Positions 1 to 7,546 of a stretch of DNA of 64,000 nt are shown piece after piece. The number at the start of each line of letters is the position of its first letter. Positions within the stretch are counted from its first letter, which is position 1. Below the pieces are notes generated by a model that saw nothing but the letters and a program-made list of their open reading frames with translations, was not told the DNA's origin and made no database searches. Location of the stretch: contig CACYHH010000002.1 of NCBI GenBank assembly GCA_902774115.1, forward strand, positions 124,001-188,000. Reading direction: 5' to 3'. A program made the position numbers and the translations under genes. This DNA comes from an uncultured Spirochaetales bacterium. Its GTDB lineage: Bacteria; UBP6; UBA1177.

Positions 1-1229
1 AGGGTCTTGTCGCCGACCCGGAACGAAAGGATCTCTGCGCTGCCGTTATCGGATTTTGCCGAAGCCTGCTCGTTTTCGCCTGACGGAAGCCCGGAACCTG
101 TCAGAACAAGGCGGCTTACGAAACTTTTGAGTTCTCTGACGTTGCCTTTCCAGTCCCGTTTGACAAGTTCCTTTATAGTCTCGTGATCGGGGTATACTAC
201 CTCTTTCGCAAATTCCAGAGATGCTTTTTCTACAAAATGCTGAACGAGCGGAGGAATATCCTCTCTGCGCTCTCTCAAAGGCGGGATGTGAAGGATAAAC
301 GTGTTCAGTCTGTAGTAGAGATCTTTCCTGAAATTTCCTTTTTCAGCCTCTTTTTCAAGATTTTTGTTCGTCGCGGCGATAATTCTGACATTCGCATGTA
401 ACGGAGTCGAACTGCCGACCGGAAGATATTCCCTCGATTCGAGGAAACGGAGCAGTTTCGTCTGAAGACTCGGCGGCATATCGCCGATTTCGTCTATGAA
501 AAGTGTTCCTCCTTCTGCCGCGCCCACTAAACCGGGCGAATTTTTGTCGGCACCCGTGAAAGCTCCTTTTTTGTAGCCGAAAAGCTCCGATTCCATCAGG
601 GATTCTGTTACCGCAGCGGCATTGAAAGGAAGAAACGGTGCTCCGGCGCGTCTGCTTTCTCGCAGAACGAAGCGTGCAACGAGCTCTTTTCCGGTTCCGC
701 TTTCGCCGGTTATGAGAACGGTTTCATCGGTTTTTGCTATTTCCGCTGCGTTTTTGAGAAGTTTTTCCATCGTCTCGCTCTGGAAGATTATGCGGTATTT
801 ATCCGCCGAAATATCGAGGTTTTCCTTTTTCAGACGAACGTTTTCTTTCATAAGATTTCCGACTTCGATCGCTTTGTTCATCTGTTCCAGAAGAACTTTT
901 ATATCGACCGGTTTCGTAAGAAAGGTGAATGCGCCGTTCTGCATAGCCCGAACGGCATTTTCGACATTGCCGTAAGCTGTTATCATGATGATAGGGATCT
1001 GCGTTCCCAAATCCTTTACCGCCTCGATTATGTCAAAACCGTCAAAGCCGCCGGGAAGAAAAAGGTCGGTAACGATGACTGAAAGTTCATGCTCGAGTTC
1101 CTTAATGATTTTAAGACCTTCTGTGGCTGAAGCCGCAGTCATTACCGTGTAGCCCGAGTTGCCGAGCAGGAATTTGAGCGAAGTGAGTATCGATTCTTCG
1201 TCGTCTATGACAAGAACAATTCTATTCAT
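1..1229 (-). CDS. Sigma-54-dependent NtrC/AtoC-family response regulator, 3' end cut by window edge
   Basis: The frame is open from the ATG at 1229 to the window edge, giving 409 codons with no stop. It starts with a receiver domain (residues 1-120): acidic pair D9-D10, phosphoacceptor D55 and the Thr-Lys-Pro of FLTKPVD. An AAA+ sigma-54 activation domain follows, with Walker A GESGTGKE at residues 175-182 and the sigma-54 contact loop GAFTGA at 222-227, the usual spacing for this family. The C-terminal Fis-type DNA-binding domain lies outside the window. The MFS transporter gene ends 6 bases upstream, so the two are probably co-transcribed. No cognate kinase is adjacent. The NtrB-like kinase at 32202 is a conceivable but unproven partner. 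Confidence 0.95.
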   Translation of the reverse strand, partial: MNRIVLVIDDEESILTSLKFLLGNSGYTVMTAASATEGLKIIKELEHELSVIVTDLFLPGGFDGFDIIEAVKDLGTQIPIIMITAYGNVENAVRAMQNGAFTFLTKPVDIKVLLEQMNKAIEVGNLMKENVRLKKENLDISADKYRIIFQSETMEKLLKNAAEIAKTDETVLITGESGTGKELVARFVLRESRRAGAPFLPFNAAAVTESLMESELFGYKKGAFTGADKNSPGLVGAAEGGTLFIDEIGDMPPSLQTKLLRFLESREYLPVGSSTPLHANVRIIAATNKNLEKEAEKGNFRKDLYYRLNTFILHIPPLRERREDIPPLVQHFVEKASLEFAKEVVYPDHETIKELVKRDWKGNVRELKSFVSRLVLTGSGLPSGENEQASAKSDNGSAEILSFRVGDKT

Positions 1230-1235
1230 CCGGAT

Positions 1236-2834
1236 TTATGCTTCTTTTATGTGTTTTTTGAAGAAAGGTCTCAAAACAAGAAGACCGATCGGAGTGATAA
1301 GCGCCATACCGCCGATTATTACCCATACCATGTGGTGGTTCGGATAACTCGAAGCGATTTTTCCTGCTTCGTCAAGCGGAACGTAAGAGCTTACGAGCCA
1401 GCCTGAAAGCGGAGCAACGAAGAATTTCGCGAAGAAGAAAGGAAGGACCGAAAGAGAAATGTAGGTTCCTTCTTTTCCTTTCGGAGCGATTTCAGCTGTG
1501 AACTGCATAAGTCTCGGGGACCAGATCGATTCGCCGATAGTGAAGATGATGAAGAAGAAAATCAGCGACCAGTACTGCATCGAAAGCGGATTAGCAGCGA
1601 AGAACTCCTGAAGTCCGTTCATATCCTTTGCAATTCCGAGCCATTTGATAAAGATGATCTCGCTCAGAACCGAGTCGTTGAGGAATGAGAACATCGTGCC
1701 CGGAAGGACTGCGATAAAGCAGCTGGCAGCCGAAACGAGCGAGCCGATGACGAGCATTTTGTAAGATTTCGTCTTTCTTGTGAAAGCAGCTACGAGCGGA
1801 GTGAGGTAAATAATGAGGACAGGGTTTAAAACGCCGTAGATCGAGCCGATTTTCGCACCTTCGCCGAGAACTCTGATTCCGTATTTCGGGAAAGTGTAGT
1901 GAAGGTGGAAGAAAACGAAACGGACGAAAAGCGTGATCGTGAGGATACCGATGAATATCCAGAAGTAATTCTCTTTTACGGCACCGCCTATTTTTTTGCC
2001 CATTGAAACTGCCGCGCCTTTGACAGCCTGAAGACCGCTTCCGTGCTGTTCGACCGGTTTTTTGACGATTTGTGAAGTGGTTTTTCCGGTTTTTTCGTCG
2101 GTTTCTTCGACAACTTCGATACCGTCACGGATGAACATGATTACAAGCGCGCCGACAATCGTAAGTCCGACAGCGATGAGGAAGAGCATCTGATAACTCG
2201 AAAGATGAATTCCTGCGAGGTCTATTCCGGCGTTTTCATTAATGATTTTGCCTGCAGCGTCTCTTTCGGCGAATCTGTCTCTGACAAAGTCGATAAGCCA
2301 GCCGCCGACAGCGTAAGCCGCATTCATAATGACGTAGAAAAGACCGAATCCGAGAGCCGCACCTTCTTTAGTCGTGTATCTTTTGATCGAAACCGAAATA
2401 ACGGGCGAAACAAGGGCAAAGCCGAGTGCGAACGGAATGAAACCTACGATGAAAACGACAACAGGATTGGTGATGAATGTCATCGCCAGACGCGAAAGGA
2501 AAAGGAATATGACACTGAGGAACATTACTTTTCTTACGCCGATCGTGTCAACGAGAGCACCTGCGACCATACCGATGCAGGAAAGGAGGATCGACCAGAT
2601 CATAATGATGTTTCCGGCGGTGATGTCGCTTACCCCGCAGTCAGCCGAAAGCCAGAGAGTAAGCACAGGGTTCATCGCGGCATAAGCGATATACTGAATT
2701 ACCATGTATCCGAAAAGGATCCACATGTCGCGCGGAGATTCATGAAGATCTTTAACGTATTTCCAAACAATAACACCGGCAGCAACGACACCGGCAACAA
2801 GAAGCGCGACAGCTAAAATAGAAGCAGCATTCAT
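1236..2834 (-). CDS. Major facilitator superfamily (MFS) transporter
   Basis: This is a 532-residue integral membrane protein with about 12 hydrophobic segments. The cytoplasmic loop after TM2/TM3 (residues about 85-95) reads VDTIGVRKVM, a degenerate form of the MFS motif A. A long hydrophilic central loop (about residues 245-285) separates the two six-helix halves. The start is set at 2834 because GGAGG lies six bases upstream; an in-frame codon at 2858 lacks this. The substrate cannot be told from sequence. The gene sits directly upstream of the sigma-54 regulator and is probably in one transcript with it, which hints at regulated uptake or efflux, but that is only inference. Confidence 0.85.
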   Translation of the reverse strand: MNAASILAVALLVAGVVAAGVIVWKYVKDLHESPRDMWILFGYMVIQYIAYAAMNPVLTLWLSADCGVSDITAGNIIMIWSILLSCIGMVAGALVDTIGVRKVMFLSVIFLFLSRLAMTFITNPVVVFIVGFIPFALGFALVSPVISVSIKRYTTKEGAALGFGLFYVIMNAAYAVGGWLIDFVRDRFAERDAAGKIINENAGIDLAGIHLSSYQMLFLIAVGLTIVGALVIMFIRDGIEVVEETDEKTGKTTSQIVKKPVEQHGSGLQAVKGAAVSMGKKIGGAVKENYFWIFIGILTITLFVRFVFFHLHYTFPKYGIRVLGEGAKIGSIYGVLNPVLIIYLTPLVAAFTRKTKSYKMLVIGSLVSAASCFIAVLPGTMFSFLNDSVLSEIIFIKWLGIAKDMNGLQEFFAANPLSMQYWSLIFFFIIFTIGESIWSPRLMQFTAEIAPKGKEGTYISLSVLPFFFAKFFVAPLSGWLVSSYVPLDEAGKIASSYPNHHMVWVIIGGMALITPIGLLVLRPFFKKHIKEA

Positions 2835-2861
2835 AAAAAACCTCCGTAAAATATTCAAAAA

Positions 2862-3407
2862 TTAGTGATGATGTCCGCAGCCGCAGTTGCAGTCATGATC
2901 ATCGCAGTCGTGGTCGTCACAGTCGCAGTCGTCGCCGCACTCTTCGCAGCCGCAACCGCAGTGATGATGAGGGATTTCAACGCCGGTAGCTACAAGTTCC
3001 ATCTCGAAAGTAAGCTCTTTTCCTGCAAGCGGATGGTTTGCATCGAGATAAACCGTGTCGCCTTCGATTTTCGAAATGACTACCGGAATAACTTCGCCCT
3101 GATCGCTCTGCATCTGGAAGATAGCTCCTTCGTGAATGTCTGCGTCTTTCGGGAATTCCGACTTGCTGACATCGAAAACATACTCTTCCATTCTTTCGCC
3201 GTAAGCCTGTTCCGGCGGGATGACTATTGTTTTTTTGTCACCGATTTCCATGCCGATGACACCGTTTTCAAATCCGGGGATGACCATTCCGCCGCCGACT
3301 TCGAACTTTATCGGTTCGCCGTTTTCGTAGGAATTGTCGAATTCGCTTCCGTCTTTCAAGCGTCCGATGTAGTGGATCGCCACTTTGTCACCTTTCTGAA
3401 CTGCCAT
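2862..3407 (-). CDS. slyD: FKBP-type peptidyl-prolyl isomerase SlyD with Cys/His-rich metal-binding tail
   Basis: This 181-residue cytoplasmic protein has an N-terminal FKBP half-domain (MAVQKGDKVAIHYIGRLKDG). An inserted chaperone flap follows (around AYGERMEEYVFDVSKSEF), then the SlyD signature NHPLAGKELTFEMELV. In the known family SlyD catalyses prolyl isomerisation, acts as a chaperone and delivers nickel. The last 35 or so residues are almost entirely His, Cys and Asp (HHHCGCGC, then Asp-Cys and Asp-His repeats, ending CGCGHHH), fitting a nickel- or zinc-binding tail. The start at 3407 follows GGAGGAG; the longer in-frame start at 3452 would add 15 untypical residues. It has its own candidate promoter at 3462-3489. 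Confidence 0.95.
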   Translation of the reverse strand: MAVQKGDKVAIHYIGRLKDGSEFDNSYENGEPIKFEVGGGMVIPGFENGVIGMEIGDKKTIVIPPEQAYGERMEEYVFDVSKSEFPKDADIHEGAIFQMQSDQGEVIPVVISKIEGDTVYLDANHPLAGKELTFEMELVATGVEIPHHHCGCGCEECGDDCDCDDHDCDDHDCNCGCGHHH

Positions 3408-3461
3408 TTTTTTCTCCTCCAAAATATTAAAAAAATCGAGATTTAATCTCAAAATCGCAAT

Positions 3462-3489
3462 ATTTTAAAGATTTATGAAAAAAGTGCAA
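3462..3489 (-). promoter_or_regulatory. Candidate sigma-70-type promoter for slyD
   Basis: On the minus strand -35 TTGCAC (3484-3489), 16 bases, -10 TAAAAT (3462-3467). It is followed by ATTGCG and a short T run, matching the pattern seen at other promoters in this window. Confidence 0.55.
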
Positions 3490-3528
3490 AGAATTTAGGC
3501 AATAAAATAGGGGCGAGCGGTTATTTTT

Positions 3529-5127
3529 TTATTCGATCGTCGGCTTGAAAAAGTCAAAGTTGACATATTTTTTGTCTTTGCTCTTTCTGACGGCCATTCC
3601 CGGATCGGTTTTTATGTAGATTTTCAAAATACCGTTTACTTTTTTCGGGTAAATGTATGAAACCTCGGCCTTGAAAGCGCGGGTGTCGATAATGTTAAGT
3701 AAATATTGAGGAATTTTGTCAAAGTTGTGGACATCGATGACGAATCCGCCGGTTATTTCCCTGAACTGATAGTCGACTTCGCCGTCAAGTTCTATCGTTA
3801 TCCGGCTGAATTCGGGGAATTTTCTGAAGAAAATGTTTTTCAGCTTTCCTTTCTTTGCCAGTTTCGTGACCGGAAGATCAGGCAGTTTTTCGCTCAAAGT
3901 CGGTTCTTTTTCAGCTTTTACGACTTTTAGCTGCCTGATTTCGCCGTCTTCCGACCTGACCGCTTTTTTGCGTTCTGCGAGCCGTTTTTCCTCGGCTAAA
4001 CGTTTTTCCTCTGCAATCCGATTTTCTTCTTCAGCTTTTTTGAGTTCCGCGAGCCGTTTTTCCGCGGCTAAGCGTTTTTCCTCTGCGATCCGCTTCTCTT
4101 CCTCGGCTTTTTTGAGTTCCGCAATCCGCTTTTCTTCAGCCAAGCGTTTTTCTTCTGCAATTCTTTTTTCTTCTTCAGCTTTTTTGAGTTCCGCGAGCCG
4201 TTTTTCTTCTGCAATTCTTTTTTCTTCTGCAATTCTTTTTTCTTCTGCAATTCTTTTTTCTTCTTCAGCTTTTTTGAGTTCCGCGAGCCGTTTTTCCTCG
4301 GCTAAACGTTTTTCCTCTGCGATCCGTTTTTCTTCTTCGGCTTTTTTGAGCTCCGCGATCCGCTTTTCTTCAGCCAAGCGTTTTTCTTCAGCAATTCTTT
4401 TTTCTTCTTCGGCTTTTTTGAGTTCCGCAAGCCGCTTTTCCTCTTCCAGACGTTCTTCTTCGGCAAGTTCGTTCATGAGGGAATTGACAAGTCGGGTTTC
4501 TCTTGCAGCGGCGAGACGACGCTTTTCTTCTTCAGCCTTTTTAAGTTCCGCGATCCGCTTTTCTTCGGAAATCCGTCTCTTTTCCTCTGCTTTCTGAAGT
4601 TCTGCTATCCGTTTTTCCTCGGCTAAACGCTTTTCCTCTGCGATCCGCTTCTCTTCCTCGGCTTTTTTAAGTTCTTCGAGCCGTTTTTCTTCCGCTAAGC
4701 GTTCTTCTTCGATTTTCCGCTCTTTTTCAGCCTGTGCGAGACGTTCCGCTTCTCTTTTTTCTGCAAATTTCGCTATGATCGTATCGAAATTCTCGTCGTC
4801 CAGAAACAGCGAGCGGCTTAGACCCATGATAATCGTTCCTTTGCGGTTGAAAAAAGTGTATTGAGCTCCCGGCTCGACAAAAAATATGAATCGCGTCATT
4901 CCGCCGGAAACGCTTTTTTCAACAGATTTAACCATTTCCGGAAGATCTGGCAAAACGGTGTCTTTGAAAGTTCCGCTTGCCTCGAAAACGATTCTTTCGG
5001 GATTGTTCAGGCGGTAAGATGAAAAAGTCGGGTTTTCATCAGAACTTTCGAAAATCAGGTAAAAATTGTCGTTGTCAGAGAGCGTCTGCAGCGAGAAAAT
5101 GAAGAGAAAAGCAAGAAAAAGGCTCAT
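3529..5127 (-). CDS. Secreted AMIN-domain protein with a long charged single-helix repeat region
   Basis: This 532-residue protein starts with a signal peptide (MSLFLAFLFIFSLQTLS). Residues about 20-115 look AMIN-like (SYRLNNPERIVFEASGTF). Residues about 120-400 are a repetitive Glu/Lys/Arg/Ala region built from six-residue units such as AEEKRL and AEEKRI plus AELKKAEEEKRI, giving a roughly 24-residue period. The C-terminal 105 residues form a second AMIN-like domain (FSRITIELDGEVDYQFREITGGFVIDV). AMIN domains are known to bind peptidoglycan or position envelope machinery. The central part has the i/i+4 Glu-Lys/Arg pattern of a rigid single alpha helix, comparable to TolA. It is last in the run mrp, znuA-like, lipoprotein, this gene. 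Function is otherwise unknown. Confidence 0.75.
   Translation of the reverse strand: MSLFLAFLFIFSLQTLSDNDNFYLIFESSDENPTFSSYRLNNPERIVFEASGTFKDTVLPDLPEMVKSVEKSVSGGMTRFIFFVEPGAQYTFFNRKGTIIMGLSRSLFLDDENFDTIIAKFAEKREAERLAQAEKERKIEEERLAEEKRLEELKKAEEEKRIAEEKRLAEEKRIAELQKAEEKRRISEEKRIAELKKAEEEKRRLAAARETRLVNSLMNELAEEERLEEEKRLAELKKAEEEKRIAEEKRLAEEKRIAELKKAEEEKRIAEEKRLAEEKRLAELKKAEEEKRIAEEKRIAEEKRIAEEKRLAELKKAEEEKRIAEEKRLAEEKRIAELKKAEEEKRIAEEKRLAAEKRLAELKKAEEENRIAEEKRLAEEKRLAERKKAVRSEDGEIRQLKVVKAEKEPTLSEKLPDLPVTKLAKKGKLKNIFFRKFPEFSRITIELDGEVDYQFREITGGFVIDVHNFDKIPQYLLNIIDTRAFKAEVSYIYPKKVNGILKIYIKTDPGMAVRKSKDKKYVNFDFFKPTIE
3970..4740 (-). repeat. Coding tandem repeat (about 18-base units, 72-base period)
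   Basis: This stretch encodes the charged helix of the AMIN protein. Units encoding AEEKR(I/L) recur many times with synonymous variation, mixed with a longer AELKKAEEEKRI unit. Near-identical units at 4200-4262 (three successive copies) suggest recent slippage-type expansion. The opposite strand gives spurious Ser/Phe-rich open frames. Confidence 0.85.
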
Positions 5128-5145
5128 GATTCAAGGCGTTTGTGT

Positions 5146-5973
5146 TTAATCGTTACCGGGAGTGGAAGGATCGTCAGTTATCGTTTCCCATTCAACAGAT
5201 TTAGCGGCGATACATTTTCCGTTTGAGATAAAAATGTAGTCTAAATTATCTTCAGCCTGCTTGAGAATGAGGTTTTTGATGTTGCCGTTTGTTCTTTGCG
5301 CATCGCCTTCACCGGCAACTTTTGTGATTTGAAGTGTTCCCGCTGTCTGGAAGTAGTATTCTTTCGCTGCTGCAAGTTCGGCATCGACCCAAACCATGAC
5401 ACACTGCTGGCACTGAGAGTAGTTGTCGTTCACACCTGTTCCAAGCTCATAAGTTCCTTCCTTGAGATCACCCATAAGAAAGATTTTTATGATATCGATT
5501 GCGTTTCCGCTCATAGCAGGGGAGAAATAACCGTTAATTTCATCGGGATATCCGGACATTGTTATTGTCGGAACTTCAATCATCGTGCAGCCTTCAGCAT
5601 TCTGCTCAAATTCCGGATCAGGCTCATCGGTAGGTTCTGGCTCTGTAGGATTTGTCGGTTCAGTCGGCTCTGTCGGCTCAGTATCCGTGTCGTCATCGTT
5701 GGTCGGTTCGGTATCGTTATCGCCTGCCGGTTCATCAGAATCCCCAGTCGAATCGGTGCCATCCGGAGTTGTATCTGCGGGATACGGTGTTGTGTCGGCT
5801 GAATCATCAGTTGAATCACCGCTATCCGGAGTTGTATCGATATCCGATGAGTCTGCTTCAGTGTCAGTTAGTTCTTCCTTATCTTCGTCGGAACTGCTGC
5901 ATGCAATGAACAATGCAAGTGCCGAAAGCAGAAGAATAAACAGAATTTTTTCAATAAAATTCTTACTTTTCAT
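5146..5973 (-). CDS. Lipoprotein with acidic Thr/Pro/Asp linker, unknown function
   Basis: This 275-residue lipoprotein has signal peptide and lipobox LALFIAC followed by Ser residues, with no Asp at +2. A roughly 90-residue linker is rich in Asp, Thr, Ser, Pro and Glu, ending in PTEPTEPTNPTEPEPTDEPDPE. The C-terminal globular domain of about 150 residues contains paired cysteines (QCQQCVMVW) and the pattern GTYELGTG...YYFQTAGTLQITKV, as seen in many uncharacterised lipoproteins of Myxococcota-like bacteria. Its ATG lies inside the 3' end of the znuA-like gene (11-base overlap, ATGAAAAGTAA), implying translational coupling. The AMIN protein starts 18 bases downstream. A metal-related role is suggested only by this context. 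Confidence 0.8.
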   Translation of the reverse strand: MKSKNFIEKILFILLLSALALFIACSSSDEDKEELTDTEADSSDIDTTPDSGDSTDDSADTTPYPADTTPDGTDSTGDSDEPAGDNDTEPTNDDDTDTEPTEPTEPTNPTEPEPTDEPDPEFEQNAEGCTMIEVPTITMSGYPDEINGYFSPAMSGNAIDIIKIFLMGDLKEGTYELGTGVNDNYSQCQQCVMVWVDAELAAAKEYYFQTAGTLQITKVAGEGDAQRTNGNIKNLILKQAEDNLDYIFISNGKCIAAKSVEWETITDDPSTPGND

Positions 5974-7525
5974 CAATCAAAGCTCCTTTTATTTCATTTG
6001 CAGTTTTTTTGATATTTTCAAGAACATTTTCTTTCAAAGGATCGAGAGTGATAACGCGGACTTTCGTTTCTTCAGCTACCGATTTTATGACTGAATCGGG
6101 GATCTGAGCCTGCATGAATACGGCTTTTGCGTTGTTTTTCTTTATAAAATCTACAACTTTCGCCATATCGACTGCGCCAGGTTCCTTTCCTTCGACTTCA
6201 AGCGGGACCTGTTTGAGCCCGAATCTTTCTGCAAAATATCCGAAAGCGGGGTGGTGAACTACGAAACTTTTTCCTTCAACTTCTTTGAGCTGAGCCGCAA
6301 CTTCATCATTCACTTTTTTGATCTCAGCTTTCAGAGCTTCACCGTTTTCACGATAGATTGCCGCATTGTCGGGATCGGCTGTGGAAAGTTCCGCAACGGT
6401 GTTGTCGGTCATAACGATAAGGTTCATCGGATCGAGCCAAACGTGAGGATCGTGCATTCCGTGATGGTGGTGATGACCGTGGCAGCCTTTTCCGTTAAGG
6501 CAGGCACAGCCGCCGTGTTTTTTGCAGCATTCCTTATCGCCTTTGCACGGACATTCCTCGCCGCCGCACTTAGGACAGCCTTTTCCGTCGTGATGACAAG
6601 CGCATTCCTTTCCTTCTTCTTTGCATCCGCATTTGCAGTCGGCACAGCCTTTACCTTCTTTGCAGTCGCAACCTTTTCCGTCTTTGCATCCGCAGTCGCA
6701 CTTTTCACAGCCTTCGCAGCCTTTTTCACCACCGCAGCAGCCTTTGTCGCCGTGATGGCATCCGCACTCTTTTCCTTCTTTGCACCCGCACTTGCAGTCA
6801 GCACAGCCTTTACCTTCTTTGCAGTCGCAACCTTTTCCGTCTTTGCATCCGCAGTCGCACTTTTCACAGCCTTCGCAGTCTGCTTTGTCACAGTGGTGTT
6901 CTTTGTGATGAGGGCAGCCTTCGTGCATTCCCTTGTGCTCGTGTTTTTCTTCTTTCGGAGCGTCGAATCCCGGAAGAGCGCACGCATCTGCGCCGCATTC
7001 ATCTTTTTCAAGCTTTTCACCGTGCTTGCATCCGCATTCCCTGCCTTCCTTGCATCCGCATTTGCAGTCTGCGCATGCTTCGGCACAACCTTTGTCGCAG
7101 TGATGATGAGGATGAAAATGTCCTTCCATTTTGCGGAAATTTATTCCTTTCGCCATATCGGCAAAACGGATATTTTTGTAGTCAGCGGCAAGTTTTTCGA
7201 TAGAAGCTGCTTCGAAGGGGACTCCGATTTTGAGGTAAAGTGCGGAATCTTTGAGGTCAGCCATCTTTTTCGGACCCGGTTCATAGGTTTCGGGCGTGCT
7301 TGAAGGTTCCATCATCGTGTTTACTCTGACTTTGTCCTTGCCGACCGTTTTGACTATGAAAGCCTGCGGCGGAATACTGACAGTTACATTGAGAATGTCC
7401 CGTTTTTTTGCCGCGGTACTGGCCTCGCTACTGGCTGCGCTGTCCTTGGAAGCGGTTTTTTCACCGCAGGAAACAAGCACAAAAAGAGCCAGAAACACAA
7501 CCAAAATTTTCATGATTTTTTTCAT
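5963..7525 (-). CDS. ZnuA/AdcA-like metal ABC transporter substrate-binding lipoprotein with giant Cys/His metallothionein-like insert
   Basis: This 520-residue lipoprotein (lipobox VLVSC, Cys20) belongs to the cluster A-I metal-binding family. The fold halves are residues about 45-133 and 357-520, with the DPHVWLDP block (H361), FVVHHPAFGYFAERFG and a late LDPL. Between them, where ZnuA proteins carry a His loop, is an insert of about 225 residues (134-359) with roughly 49 cysteines and many histidines. It includes a tandem 47-residue repeat (residues 217-263 and 270-317) of CxC and KCGCKEG type. The usual first ligand His after the Pro (normally PH.YEP) is Glu79 (TPETYEP). No ABC permease or ATPase gene is adjacent. 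The gene lies 21 bases after mrp. A zinc or other soft-metal role is inferred. Confidence 0.88.
   Translation of the reverse strand: MKKIMKILVVFLALFVLVSCGEKTASKDSAASSEASTAAKKRDILNVTVSIPPQAFIVKTVGKDKVRVNTMMEPSSTPETYEPGPKKMADLKDSALYLKIGVPFEAASIEKLAADYKNIRFADMAKGINFRKMEGHFHPHHHCDKGCAEACADCKCGCKEGRECGCKHGEKLEKDECGADACALPGFDAPKEEKHEHKGMHEGCPHHKEHHCDKADCEGCEKCDCGCKDGKGCDCKEGKGCADCKCGCKEGKECGCHHGDKGCCGGEKGCEGCEKCDCGCKDGKGCDCKEGKGCADCKCGCKEEGKECACHHDGKGCPKCGGEECPCKGDKECCKKHGGCACLNGKGCHGHHHHHGMHDPHVWLDPMNLIVMTDNTVAELSTADPDNAAIYRENGEALKAEIKKVNDEVAAQLKEVEGKSFVVHHPAFGYFAERFGLKQVPLEVEGKEPGAVDMAKVVDFIKKNNAKAVFMQAQIPDSVIKSVAEETKVRVITLDPLKENVLENIKKTANEIKGALIDEK
6575..6877 (-). repeat. Tandem duplication encoding the Cys-rich module
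   Basis: Two copies of about 141-144 bases (6737-6877 and 6575-6718) encode nearly identical Cys-rich modules in the ZnuA-like protein. Each contains CEGCEKCDCGCKDGKGCDC and then ADCKCGCKE. They differ by one inserted Glu and a few substitutions, indicating a fairly recent duplication. Confidence 0.85.
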
Positions 7526-7546
7526 GAGACATTCTCCTTTAAAAAA

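Noticed and set aside
3833-4597. Long Ser/Phe-rich rightward open frame opposite the AMIN protein
   Set aside because: It is the antisense shadow of the Glu/Lys/Arg repeat; no ribosome site, and composition follows from the repeat.
6251-7303. Rightward open frame opposite the Cys-rich insert, and a leftward Lys/Ala-rich frame at 6424-7086
   Set aside because: Both are alternate-frame reads of the repetitive Cys/His coding region; the main frame has clear family motifs.
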